Below, piece by piece: positions 12,101 through 27,100 of a DNA stretch of 64,000 nt; position 1 is the stretch's first letter, and each line of letters opens with the position of its first letter. The DNA lies in the NCBI RefSeq assembly GCF_950023065.1, contig NC_088679.1, forward strand, positions 34,906,001-34,970,000, read 5' to 3'. The position numbers were made by a program, and so were the translations under genes. This DNA is from Planococcus citri. Lineage: Eukaryota > Arthropoda > Insecta > Hemiptera > Pseudococcidae. A model generated the notes under the pieces. That model was not told the origin of the DNA, did not search any database, and saw only the letters and a program-made list of their open reading frames with translations.

Positions 12101-15100
12101 CTTGAATGAATCTAACAGCTATTAATGCCCAGAAATTATATTCAGCGGCGATAGGAACTAAAAAACCGAAAACTGAATTAATAAGCATTCCATAGCCTAA
12201 AAAATGTTTAGCGCCGTATTTTTTCGACAAAATTCCAAACGGAATTTGAGTCACGACATAACCGTAGAAAAATGCCGATAAAATTATGCTTTGGTCTACC
12301 GAGTCCCACTTGAATTTGCCATCTTTGTGGACAACCTGTGAAAAATTACATGTGTAGGTATGCAAACAGAAGCAAAAAATATGCCGACTTCGGACACAAC
12401 CTGCAGTCTTTGGGCAGATACTTACTTTGTGGGTGGTATTAGCGGAACCGGGGCATTCGTGAAAATCAGTCGGTATACTGTGGTCTCTAGGCAATGCTGT
12501 GTGGTTAACCATGGCTACAATGGCGATTGACATATTGGTTCGCATGATGTAGGCATTCGCCATACCCAAAAATAACATGAATGTGACCAAATGACGAGCT
12601 CCGAGACATGCTGAAAGAAAAAAAGAAAAAAAAATCGTATTAATTCACACTGTCGAGCTGGTTAGGTTAGGTTATGGTTAAAATTGATCTGAAGAATCAC
12701 AAGAACCAACAAAATATTATAAATTAGATTCCTTAGCTCATTTTTCGCCACTTATGAAATTTTGCAATAAAAAATTGATACGTTCCATTCCAACCAATTT
12801 CGCTTTCGTTTGCCTCTTCTACCTATTTCGAAAATGGGTCATTTTTATCCAGGGGTCTTTTCTCTGTTCACCTCGAATGACTACACCAGAACCCATTCTA
12901 ATAAATTGTGGTGTTTTTTTTTTTTTTTTTGGATCAATGTCACTTGAAATTTCAAAATAGGCACCCAACTGTTCATGAACGAATTCTTATTTCTTGGAAT
13001 CGAACTTTTGAAAGAAACTTCACCGCTTTTAAAATTTAATTTTGGAATAAATGACAATTTAGTGCTGCACCTAATATAGTAAATCATGAGAGCAAGAGCC
13101 TATTAAACCAAAACAATAAATTACCATAATCCTACATCAGAAAGTACCAATGAACACCACACGCATGAATTTATTCGAATGTAGAAAATTTTAATTAAGC
13201 TCAACGGGTGATACGAAAAATCCCGCAATGCAAAGATATAACGATGCAAATCATATTATTAAATTTAATACACATAGGTAGTACACTTATACATACAATT
13301 CTACAATTACCAAGACGTTTGGTGCAGCTTTATTAGCACAACTACAAAGTAACGATACGCCCAGCGAAATTGCTCCTTGGTGACCTTGAATTTCGCCAAT
13401 AATACACGCCTTTTAATTTGTAATTTTGTACATATATGTATTGTGTGGTAACGTTATACCGGGACAAATTAGCAACATTATTGTTTTCCGATCATCTCTT
13501 TTAAATTAACCAAAGGTTAAAGTTCCACTCATCAGAGATGGCGTAAACCTAAGTAAAACTTTTTTTCTTTCTTTCTATGTACATCGTGAATACACGTATA
13601 AATTTTCATAGCTAATTGTCAAGAATTAGTTTACATCCGTTGGAACAATACAGGAAGACAATAATAAGGAAACCGCGATACATATAGCACATTTAGGTAC
13701 AGACATCTCTGTATATGGCTACAATTTTGCCATCATTTCAATAAGGAAATCTATAAATTCGTTGACGCCGCGACATTTTTAATATTTCCGCAAAAACAAA
13801 ACAAAACATTTTGACCAACACGAATTTTTATCTTTTCACGGTGCAACGTGAATAAATTGGAAAAAATTCCGTTCTGTTGTTTCGAAATCGATGACGTATG
13901 AATTTGGCGACAAAAGAGAAACCCACTTTTAAGATACGAAACCGAGATAAAATTTCTAAATTTTTTTCATTTAAAAATTGCATTCTTCGAAGCTCAGGTT
14001 ATTGACAAGAACCACGTTCTCTTTCAAGGCAGTCAAGGTGACAATTCGCCATAAATACTTGGATCATTTTACACGTCTGTACAGTTCAACGCCTATATTA
14101 TATTCGATAGTCTGCGTTCAAAATGAAAAAAATTGTGAAAAATTTAGCAACATTGTGTTAGGTAAGTAGGTATTTTTAAAAATACCAAAATGGTCGCTAC
14201 ATAAAACATGAAAGGCTATGAATAATGGTGTTCTCTTTTGCCTTAAGGATATTGTTATCCTTGCCATAGAAACTTTTAGTAATAAGTAATAATACCTACA
14301 CGATGGAAACCACGACGTTCAATTTTTTTCAATTTTTTATGGTTTCCATTACACGAATTAGTTTCATGCTGGTCACGAATTCGCTGCGAGGCTAACTGGA
14401 AAGATGAAAACAAATTTTGAAAGTATTCGACGTGTCGTCGTATATCTTATGGGTGAAAAATTTCACCCAAGCAATCGGTTATGAAAATAAAGTGATTCTC
14501 GAAACTTCTCGTAAAGAGACGATAAATTCTTCGACTCAAAATTTTCACAATTTTTCGGTATCTGATATCATTTTAGAAATTTAGAATTAGATGGAGAAGT
14601 GGGAGGGCTGCGACGCATTCCTTTCGTAAAATGTATTACTTTTTCAACGTTTCAAAATTTAGAATAAAATTCCGTAGAAAATGATTTCCTGCATACCCAA
14701 TTTGACCTCATCAAACTTTGCCAGAGCTAATCAAGTCATCATATCTAGTCAGGTCAAAGTTTTGATCCAATTAGATTTGTTCAAACCTGATCAGATCGAT
14801 TCTTTTAACTTCTTCTGCAGAAAGGGCAGAGAAGAGTGTTGGTGGCAAGATTAGGGACAGTTCGAATCATGATTTGATTTGAGTCACGATTCGGATCAAA
14901 AATGCAGAGATTTGATTTGTGATTTGAATCATTTTTTTCGTGATTCGTAATTCATGATTCATATGTACCTCCTTAATTAATTTGTGATTGTTTTTAAATC
15001 ATTTCAACAAGTTTTAACGTTGTAAATTTTTGCCAAATTTCGTTCAGTTTTACTAAAATTTCAACATTTTTTGATATTTTTTTAAAATTTCAATACCATT

Positions 15101-18100
15101 TAACGCAATATTTTATGGCATTTTTGTTAAATTTGAATAAATTCGATTGATTTTTGATCATTTTTATTAATTCAATATATTTTTTCCAAAGAGGATGGGG
15201 GAGGGGGATTTGTGTCATTTGCTACATATTTTTACGAAAATTTATGCGAATTTTTTTGAAATTTTATCGATTTTTTTTCCAATTTTGTATGAAGATTTTA
15301 AGTACCTACATAAGTAAATATCATACTTATTAAATTTTTTTGACCTTTTAAGAACTTGGAAAAAATTTTGAGAGAATTTTTGACGTATTATGCCAAACTT
15401 GGTCCGAGTATAGGTAGGTATAATATGTAGGTATCTATGTAAGTATCTTTTCTGACTTTTAAGAATTTGGAGAAAATCGAATCAAATTCTTTCCATTATG
15501 TCGATATTTTGAAAATTTGAGAAAAATTGATCAAATTCCATGACGAGAGGGTAAATCAAGTTCAAAAATTTGATAAAATGACAAAAATTTTCAGTTTCCA
15601 AAGATAAAGACTAACAAAGAATGGAACAAAAAACTTAGGTATCTATGTTTTATTTTTCTTGAAGAGCTGAAGAGGAGACTTTACCCCATTTTAATACACA
15701 TTTTATTAGCAATATTTTAATGCAATTTTTGTTACCTAAATTTTACCAAACTTCATCAGCTGGAGATTTTTATTTATTAATTGAGCAGGGCTATTTATGT
15801 ACCTAACTTTGAACATGTTTTCACAAAGTTATGATACAAATTATGTCAAACTTCATGGAAATTTCATCAGTTTTTGATGATTTTGGATAATTAAAACACG
15901 TTGGAATCGCTCTAATGCTGTTTTAAACGTATTTTAACAATGTTTTGTGAAGTTTTTATCAATTTACTCGACTTATGCTAAATTTCAGTGGTTCATTTTT
16001 CATAGTTTTCAATGCAGTTTTAATGCTTTCCAAATGTTTTAATTCCATTTTCACACGTTTCAAATTTATAAAGATGTTCACCTGTGCAATTTTTTGTATG
16101 TAAATTTTGTTGAATTTTGACAAACTTTTTCTTCATAAATAGATCACTCTTGACCTATTTTTTTTTCCTTTAAAAAAATGACAATAATCGCAAAACACCA
16201 AACGTACCCTCTACAGCAGTAATTTTCCATCAGCTAATGACATTTCGACGCTGAAAATTACCTATTTCAGCGTCACAAAATTTTTTTGGATCACCTCCAA
16301 CGTAAAAAAAAATTGTATTTACGTTGCATAATAGTAAATCGTAACTCTGTAAAAAAAATTCATCGAGACCTTGTCAAAAATAAAATTTACGTTATCTGGG
16401 AACTCACTGTCTCTGTCTGGTAGAGATATGCACCAAGTCGAGCATTTTACAGAATGGCGATCTTATTAACGCGAATAATTTGACAAAACGCCTTCAACAC
16501 CTGTTAAAAACGTCGTCAGTGTTGAGCGATAACAAACAAAGAGAAAAATAATGAAAACTAAGCAGTTTTCTTTCGCGGGAAAAAACGATACCTAACTACC
16601 ATGATGTCATTTTATTTCTCGTTAATAAATTTCTCGAGTACGTTATGTTTATTTAACAGCGCGATAGAATGTGTGTCAATACGATACGAGTAAAACGGTC
16701 ACGCTTGAACCGCAAGAAAATTCATATCAGGCATCAAGACATTGGAAAATCTTTCGTATATGTGTGTACACACATGAAACTGAAGTAATCCCTTCTGTAA
16801 TCGATTCGTTTCTCAAAAAAACGCGTCTCTCTTACCTCCTTGAAGATTTCGTGATGGAAAATTCTGCATAAATTATTATACCATACAAGAAGAACCTTTC
16901 ACACACATCGTATGACTTTCTATTGACCGAGGGAGGTGAGTGAGTTGTACATGACTTTGACCTATCATTTATCATTTCGAGACACAAATTAATTAAACCA
17001 CGATTACATACTCAAAATATAAATAAGTATATACTATACTCGTGTTTAAATTTTAATAAAGTACTAACATCGGTCTAGTTAAAAAAGAAGAGGAAAAATC
17101 AAAACAGCGTGAAAAATAAACTAAATTGGAAATTCGCCTAATATACCTTTCTTATGTCCATTCTGTACTTACTTACTATACGGTACATCTAGTCCGATCA
17201 TATACACATATAAACTTCAACAACAACTATGCCAAAAATTTACTCGTATCTATCATTTCGACGTTATTTCTACGTGGAAGATAATCGTTTAATTTTGTGT
17301 ACACACAAATTCGTATACACAATATTTTCAATGTCAAAAGTATACTAATTGAAAGCATAAAGGGTCATTATTACTTCAAGTTAAAAATACTAAAAATGTA
17401 CCTACTTATATGCCGGTACTAATACCGTGCAAGGCGCTCAAAAAGGTGGAATATTTTCATCTTATTTATAAAGAATAGGTAGGTGGGTGGGTAGGTAGGT
17501 AGGTAGAGGTACACAAGTACAATGCACCGATGACGACGCAACCGTCTTCAAAGTATGTAAGTAGGTATGTGTGGAAAATTTTATCGAAAATTTTCCAATT
17601 TCACGCATCGTCGAACACACATCCTTCGAATACGTCAATTTCTTAATAGCTCGTCTGATATTTTCCTCATTTTACATACACAATAGTAGAGAAAAGCCTC
17701 ATATTTGACACTATCTCGTAATTGACTTTTTGGCAATACTGTACGCGAACTTGTCAAAAAATTAAGGTTAAGGTTTGTTCTGCTCTTGTTTCACGTGGTT
17801 CGACGCGACGTTTTTTTATTTTCATTTTATTGGCAAAACTCATCGACGACGATGATAATAATTTTCGTATTATCAAATTCACGAGTAAGTATTTTTTTTC
17901 TATTACGTCATCGTCATCGTAACCAGAACAGATGTTCGTTTAGTAATCGGAAAAGAAAAAAGGTAGGTAGAGGTTCCTACAATGTTCGCCAGTGTTTCAG
18001 TCTTATAGGAATTAATAATTACCTACCGATGTATGTACTTCGTTTGCCACTTCCTCTCTTATCAATATTTATGGGCCTTGCGAGTTAAAATTTTTCTCAT

Positions 18101-21100
18101 CAAGTGATAAGACAGTCGACGAAACGACGCCGACGTCGCCGTCGCCTCTAATCGTATCGTGACGTGTTCATATTCGCCGAAAAAAAAACGAGTTACGCGA
18201 TTATTACTTAATGAAAGTAAATAAAATGATTTAAGATAGTGCCAAAAAAATTATTAGACGTAGAATTTTGACGCTGAATGTATACGGATGAGATAAGAGG
18301 GCGAAATTAACAAAACCGGAAACTTCTAATCCAAATTTGAATCAATTTTCATATGGAGCACATTTTCAGGAATTTTATGCCTTAATGAAAATGAATAAAT
18401 TATACAGGATGCCCCATTAACTTTCAGCCTCATTTTGAATATAGAAAATACAGTAAAAGTCGCTTAATGTTACGAGGGATAGTCAATATGTAAGTTTCAC
18501 ATGGCTGAAAAATTATGAACGCGTGGACATTTTTTGACCAAAATTGGAGGAAATATAGGTAGTTCAAACATAGAAATTTGCTAATTTTGAAAGGTTCATC
18601 AAAAATAAGGAAATGATTAAATCATTCAAACTATGCCCAAAACCCATAGTACTCGAGTGGACAAACAGAAAATGTTATTATGACAAATTGCCTATTTTCA
18701 GAATTGAAGAGGCAAACTTGATTCAAAATTTCCAAATTTGGCTTGCCCTAGATTTTGAAAATTTTGAATTTTCAAATCATGTTTGCGCCTTCAATTTTGA
18801 AGATAGACAATTTGTCATAATAACTTTTTTTGTTTGTCCATTCAAGTACTATGGGTTATTGAAGTCATTTCATTGATTCAGACATTTTCTTACTATCTGT
18901 GAATTTAAGATGTTACATACACCATTTTTGGGCAAAAATTGACCAATTTTGAAAAATTTGCCAAAAATGAGAAAATGTTTGGATCATTTAAGTCACTCCA
19001 GTAACTCATAGCATTTGAGTAGACGTACAAAAAAAGTTATTATGACAAATTGTCTACCTTCAAAATTGAAGGCGCAAACACGATTTGAAAATTCAAAATT
19101 TTCAAAATCTAGGGCAAGTCAAATTTGGAAATTTTGAATCAAGTTTGCCCCTTCAATTTCGAACATAGGCAATTTTTCATAATAACATTTTCTGTTTGTC
19201 CACTCGAGTACTATGGGTTTTGGGCATTGTTTGAATGATTCAAACATTTTCCAATTTTTGATAAACCTTTCAATATTAGTGAATTTCTAGTTTTGCGGAG
19301 CACGTGGCTCCTTCAATTCACAAGATAGACTACTTGTGTACATAATGAATTTTGTTTGTCTCGCCGAGTACTGTCACCACACACCAGCTTGCTGATTGAA
19401 GTTGGGACATCCTGTATAATGTTTGTCCAAGCCCAATTTAATAACATTACCCGACTTATAACCCAAACTGACTGAAAAAAAAAACTGAATTTTTTGTCAG
19501 AAATTTTTACATGATCAATTTTATATCAAATATACTCGTATATGTTTATGTACCTACTTAGTCACTGAACTGAAATTTCACAAAAATTGTGAGAAAAAGT
19601 GTTGAAAATAGGTTGAAACTTCAAAAAGTTATGAAAAAAGTATTAAAAACAATGTCAATCACAAAAAACGTCTGAAATTTCAGAAAAATTTGGCAAAAAC
19701 TGGGCGAAAAAGAGTTAAAAACATGTAAAAACTATACCAAAATGCGAAAAAACGCATTAAAATCAGTTAAAAGTTATAACATTATCCGATGCTTTAATTA
19801 CAATAACTGATGGAATTTCAGTGTAATGAGATATAAAAGATCGGGACCAAATGATTTTAATAACATAAAGCGATTTATAACATTAACCGTTATAATAATA
19901 AAAGCGACTTTTATTGTACATATAAAGTGTTTGGGGATGGAGTGATCGAACTAAAAATTGGATTCAGACTTGAACAAATAAGAATGAATAAAATAAACAG
20001 GCTTGTCAGGCCGGACCAATGACCGCGACTGGACCCAAAAATGCCCACAAGACCGAGTAGACCAGACCGAACGGATGACCTTCTTCAGAAAAAATACCAG
20101 GAACAGCCCTAGACCAAAGACCTTTCCGAAAAATCGAACCAATGACCATACGGTTTGGACCCCCGTTACGTCCAATTTTTCAAATTTTTAATGCCAGTTT
20201 AGATGCCTATTTTGATCAAATTTCCATTACGATTCAATTTCTTTTGATGTTTTAATATTCTGAAATCAAAAATCCCATTTTTAAACTCATCTAACGTGTT
20301 GAAAGTTTTTTTCTTTCTGAAAAATGAATACATGTTTTTTGGACCATGGGCTGACCCAATGACCAGGGTAAGGACCCCTACAAAGACAAAAAAAAATCGA
20401 ACAGAATGAAATTTCATCCTCTCATTTATGTACTTCACATCTCGCATCAATTGCTCAGCATTCGTTAGCATAAAAAACCTGAGACTGAGAAAATTATGCA
20501 CCTCGCGAAATGTCTCAGAACCTGATAAATTATCCGAAACAGCAAACAACATCGGCGCCAAAAGTGCTCATATCATTACATACGAATATACGAGTAAAAC
20601 CGCATCACTTTTTCTGTGTAAAATACCTCTAAAAATAACTTGATAAAAAAATACCTCCAAAATTGTCTACTCCCTCACTAATACGCTGATAATCGTCCGA
20701 GGCATTCCGTAATTCTTGGCAGTGGCTAAGATTTCATATAAAATCACACCTGCGAGTCAATTACCTTGCTAACGTAGCCATACCTATTATGTATTTTGTT
20801 TTTCATACGATAAAAAAAAATATGTAAGAAATGTTCACGAGAAATGAGAGTAGGTAGGTATGTTTCGCATTACGCTTACGTTTGCAAATTTGCTAACCAT
20901 ATGGCATACAACCGCATGTAACCGCTCGTTTTTGGTTTATTCTAGTACGGATACATCATCAAAATAGGTATGCGATGAGAAGAAAATAGACGTATTGTAT
21001 TTTTAAAAAAAAAACCTCTGATATTTAAATTATGATATCAGCTAATTTATATAAGCTCGCCAACGGAAGTAAAACATTTAGATGGTATAGAGAGCGATTC

Positions 21101-24100
21101 TCTGGTGACTGCATGGTGATTTTCTGCGTAAGGATCATTTTAACGAATGAACGAGGATTGAGGAACGAGGAAGCATCTGCGACTATATGTTTATAAAAAG
21201 CATATATTTTGTATGTAATATACAATGTACAATACTCCTTAAAATCCATTTATAAAATGCCCTATTAAATCATCCTAAACCTATTAACTTATATCTTATC
21301 GGTGCGTCGTCATTTTTTTCTCGTATAATATCTCACGCTTAATAAAATTTTAATTCATTTCCTTTAAATTTTCGCGTGAAATTAACGCGATAAAAATTTC
21401 CAATTTATTCAAAGTTCGTATTGTTAGCAAGAAATATGCCCTCCTCATCGATTTCTTATACCATAATAGGTAAGCTCTACTCGAGTATTTCCAATTCAAT
21501 TTTTCCATCATAAAATATGGCTACCTACCTAAAGTTAATCTCAGACGTAATAAATACGAGTGAGCAGAAGCATGCCCTGGATTAGTGAGAGAATATTCTT
21601 ACGCATTAATTTTCAAACGAAAGAAAATTTTTCGATAGAACGTCAAACGTCACGGAATTGAATGAGATGAATCAGGAGAACTTAGTATTATTAATTTGCT
21701 CAATTTCCAACGCATATTACAGTTTACACTTCATTACATATAATTATCAGAATTCAATTACTCATTTTTATTAATTTTTCCATCAATACGGTTCTCGTAA
21801 GTAAGTACCTATAGGTATACTCGTAAGTTTGGAGCCGGCTCATCGTCAGTTTCTATGTCTTCTTATCGAAGTGCTTGACTGATAAATCGGTTACAATGTG
21901 CCATTTTCAAGTTGAACATACCCAAAAAAAAAGTCAGGCCACTTATAGAATTTTTAATGAATACATTGATTCATCCTTAGATAAAAACTAGGAAGATAAG
22001 CATTCAGAAACAGAGCGTCGCGTCTTACCGAAGTCTGTCGATAATTTGGATTTGGGTGAATATTGGCAGGTTTAGAGAAACGAATCCCAAAATAGAAAAT
22101 TAGACGGTGTTTTTACAACTTTTTAAAATTTTTTTATACCTACCTATCTTACTCTCTCCCTCTCTTTGACAAAAACATACAATTCAAATTAAAATGATAT
22201 TTTTGAAGGTCCATATAGTTTTCATAAAAACATAGAATTTCGAAAAATTCGGGTTTTTCTTGCTCGTGACAAACGTGGCTTCGAAGCAAAATGACGATGA
22301 AAATAGGACCCAAAAATAATATTCCCAGAGTGGAATTGCCCAATCACATATTTCGAGATTTTAGCTTTATTTTTGAGAAAATTTGGGCCCACAAATATAC
22401 TTTCCCTCATACATACCGAAAGGGCCTTCAAAACGAATGGCACAGTTTAAAATGGTACCTGTACTACCTACTTAGATACAAAATTATGCTTAGGGTGGGT
22501 AGTTTATCAATTTTTTTTCTTCAAATTGTGATGGATACTAGCCTAGCAAAAAAATGATTGCCAAATAACGACAATAAGACACAGGAAAAATTTCAAATTT
22601 TTTGATCAGCGTTTGACCCCCCCCCCCCCCCCGTCATTACTTCAAAGTTTTAAAAATTCAAAAAAATTCGTATGCATCGAAAAAAAAATGTTTAATTTCT
22701 TGTCAGCTTAAGAGGTCTTATTTGTGCTTACTGTTACCTACATCAAATGTAAATCACTAATTGTTCAATTCCAACTTTACCGCCTTAAGGAGATGATTAC
22801 AAAATTATCATATTTTTAAAAAAAAAAAAAAAACGAATATTTTGAGAACTATTCGGCTGGCAAAAATGAACTTTGAACTTTTCTGATGGCCAGAAAGCGA
22901 TCATAATGCAAGTACAAAAGATGTCAAAAAACCACCTGAACTGAAAAAAACCTCAAAAAATTGAAACAAGTTGAAATTTTTAAAACGTTGAGCTCGAGTC
23001 GGGCAGGGGGAGGGGGGGGTGTTCCAACGTTGACCAAAAAATATGAAATGTTTTCAGTGTCTTATTGAGGTCATTTGGCCATGATTTTTTGCTAGGGTCT
23101 ATCAAAATTCGAAAAAAGTTGAAAAAAAACATCTTAGTAAGATGTTTACCTACTCAATTGCACATTTCGAAATTGTGAGGCATACTCTGAGTTTCTAAAA
23201 GTGCATATCAGTTCATGCAATATCTTCGTAGGACCCTTAATTTTATTTAAGTTTGATTTCAACAAAAAGTTCAACCCTCACTCAGATTTATTTTTATTCC
23301 CTTTTCCAGAGAGTTCTAGTCGAGCGTCTCGAAAATAATTTCTGAAAAAATATAAATACTTAAAAGTAGAAAATCTTTAATTTGAGTCAAAAAATTTTTA
23401 GCTTTAGAAGTATCTCTGGAGGAATGATATGGATTCCCAAAGTGGGGGCATTTTTCTCAAAAATCCTGTTTTTTTGCTCTAGCTCCTACCCAACCGGTCT
23501 AGGAAAAAATGGCCCAGTTCCACAAGATAGTATTTATTTGAAGCTCTGCGTCGACTAAGCCCAATGGTCATCAAAATCCATACACCACTTTTAGGGTTCC
23601 ACTGAACGATTGAAAATTTTCAAATCGCTTATTTTGGGGTAAAATCGTGTTTTATTTTTGAAAAAAATGTGATAAAAACTCGTTGCCTATTCGTAAAAAT
23701 CATCTTGAAATTTCTAAAATTTTCAATCGAACATAAATTTTTTTATCCAACCAATCAAGTTAATGACAGCCTACGTCTCGAGTATTTCGCGGCGACACAA
23801 AGTCTTAATACAAGTTGACGTAAACTTGGAAATTCTCATTTGTCAAGATATAAGACGATATTCTCGACGAGCATTCGCGCAAAAGAAAAAAAAGCTTCGA
23901 CGAATAACGAAACGAGAGACGCGAAGGGGGAAAATGTAAATGGAGTTCTCTCTCAAAGTTGAGCATTTACGACTTTGCTGCGCCAATTGCAGAGTCGTAA
24001 AACGTAGCAGTCTATCTAGAGAACTTGAACTATGCAAATATAAACATCGACAAATTACGAAAATATTATTCTACTAAAAAAGAAACACAATTCGAAAAAT

Positions 24101-27100
24101 TTCGCAATTAGATAACGAAATCTAAGAGAGCTCTTGGTTGGCATAAAATGTGATCGGAAAGAAAAAGAAACGATAAATTCGCCCCCCTGTCACCTTTCTC
24201 TCGCTCGTTATCTTCGATTCGAACGATTTTATTTTTTCAAAACGCCATTAATACGTCAATATGTAAATTGGCGCCTTTTTTGCGATTTTATTTCGAAATT
24301 TTACGCCATTATGAACGCGATTTCTTCTTCCACCCCGAAGTACAGCCCGTGTCCAAGTTGTTGTGACGCGACTGATGCCACGATATAATTGAACTTTTAA
24401 ATGCATTTTCAAAGTTGTTCCAAAGTCAATAGTTAACTTTTTGTTTTCAAGGATTTTATAAGTGATTTTTTACCCTCGCTATCAATGCTGCAGATGTTTA
24501 TTAGGTACATTACATATTATAAGAAACAGAAATCGTGGTTTTTGAACATGTGATTTGGACTTCGGGTTAATTTTCACACACTTTTTATTGAGTTTTGAAA
24601 TTGAAATCACGATGTATTCTGGTTTATAAGTTCAGATTTCTTTATTCTATATGTACAAAGGAAAAACTTTTTTTTTTCAAATTCAAATCTTTGATATTCT
24701 GTAGAGTATCTAATTCTTAATAAAATTTCATATTTTCGTTAGGTACATTCCAACAGAATTCATACTTTTTCTTTCGTAGATACTTGAGCTTTTTTTCATC
24801 CCAGGGCCCAGTGTACACATCCTACCTAATATTTTCAAAAATTCACTTATCCCTATCCAGCCTCACAAAAATGTTCAAAATGTAATAGTAGCTATTAAAA
24901 CGATTTTTTGCAAAACATTCATCAAGATTTCACCCATATTCTCTTACTCAAGGAGCAATTCAATTCCTTGAATAAATTAGAAAACAACTGACTTACTTCA
25001 CCGTCATATTCTCAGTATATTTTTATGGCAAAAATTTGTACTCACCTGAAACAAAAAAAAAACAAAATAAATTATTAATTAGATAGTCAATCGGCAATCA
25101 ATTTTTTTTCTTCTTACACATCTTTTTATTTCATTCAAGACTAGATATTTCAATTTTTTTCAAAATCATTACATGAATGATTTCTCTTTACACACCACAT
25201 CTTTTAAAACTTTAAAATTACCAATCACCATCACTAATGAACGAGCAAAATTCACCTGAATTAAAATTGTAATTTTTCGATACCTAAGTGGTTATTAATC
25301 GAACACTTTCTCGAGAAAAGTCGGTCAATTTTATTTTTACACCGCTCAGAAAAAAAAAAAGTTAATCGAAAACCTGGATTTTACAGACAGCCATTATACG
25401 TCACAAAAAAGCAATTTTCAACTTCCTAATAAAAAATTTGCCCGCAGAGGTGATTTATTTGTAAAAACAATGATGAAATTTTCACTCGTAATTTCATTAC
25501 ATACGAGTACCATACACTTTTCTACAACACAAAAATATCGAAAAAACTGGATTGAAAAGTTGAAATTAGCGGAGCAAAATCTAGTTCACCATTTGAACAA
25601 ACTTGAATCGACATTTACAGATTTCGTCCAGAGGCATTAATCAATCGGCTTAAGTACTGGGAAATTAATTCGAACTACTTTTAAGAAATTACTTTTCTCA
25701 GTTCAATCTCGATTTTCGCCATTGCACGAAATACGGAAAAGGTGAAACCAGGTCAAAAGATCGATTTTAACGCCAATCCCTGCTGTTTTCGGCGAATACG
25801 CGGACCCTTTTCACGGTTACTTTAGGTGATATCGTGATCAAAGCTAGCAGTTTATTTTCGGTATTCGAAATGCACCTCGGTTAAATAATAATTTCAACTT
25901 GGTATACAAATCGATTTTACGCCTCAGTTCGCCTTCTCACCAAGTTCACGAAAATCATAAGCCACTGCTAGTGGAAGTCGAAAAAGAAAACCTTGCTCAA
26001 CATTCGGTATTTGGTTTGTTTCTAGATGTGTGTATATTTTAGTTAACCTCAAGTTGTACAGTAACTGAAAGTACTTTATTGCCACTGTGTGAACAAACTC
26101 GCGATTAATTAAATAGTTTTGTGTACGAGTACTTCTTATACATGCGTAGGTACGTAAAAGGTACCAAATGCACAGAGTGGATAGCCATAACGCATACATT
26201 CACAAGTTTGATATGTGTTTGAGCCAAACAAATCTATATGTTTACTAATACAAGTTATACGGGCACATTTAGCAACATCGTGCCAAAAAATCACCATTTT
26301 TTTTGCGCATACTCCAATTAAACGTGAAATTATTCTCAACATTGTAGTATAAAATCACGAGAGATGAACGTTTAGAAATGATTTTGTCGTGTCGATCCAT
26401 TCGAAGGTTTGGAAAGCTTTATAATATAGGTACCTACCTATCGTTAGACATGTTGAAGAAAAATTCTACTCGTTGATTAGTCGTTTAAAATTTAATTAGG
26501 GAACTGGTTTTGGTACGAAAAAAAAATTCTACGACGAAAGCTTATTAGACTAAATTTTAACAATGCCACAATAAATAAAAAACGAAACCTTTTCCCATTA
26601 TATAAATTTGGCAAAAGACCTATTGGCTTAAAATATGAAAACATAGGTACTTATGTTTTCTTTTTTGAGTCACCGGTTTTCAAAAAACAATAAGTAGATA
26701 AGTAGGTACCTACTATGGCAAAAAATATGAAAAAAATTATCCCATAATATCGATAAAATATCACACACTTGAAAGCATTATGTTGTGTGAATAGTGAATA
26801 CCAAGAATCGCCAAACTACACGACACCGGTTAATTACAAGTTCAATGCATTCGAATGAAAATTTTATCGTTGTTTGAAAAAAAATACCGTCTATCGTTTT
26901 TCCTACGAAAAAAATTCCACTGCCACAATTAAATTAACCAAATGTCCTTGTAACTGGTACATGTGAGTAAATGAACGTATTTCATACTGATCAACTGTAC
27001 ATTTAAAACATGACAACCAAATCGATCATTTTTAGGTGTATTTTTAAACACTTCTTCGATTTGACATCAATACGATGATGAAGAGGAAAGATGCATGGTT

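Noticed and set aside
14690..14820. Repeated TGATCAG/TCAGGTC words, also at 43855-44055
   Set aside because: Suggestive of a diverged satellite, but the units cannot be aligned convincingly by eye.
22617..22632. C16 homopolymer and nearby G-rich runs as possible G-quadruplex or regulatory sites
   Set aside because: Isolated homopolymers in an intron with no supporting context; reported only as composition.
23843..24388. Short ORFs on both strands in intron 1
   Set aside because: No domain, splice context or codon pattern distinguishing them from chance.
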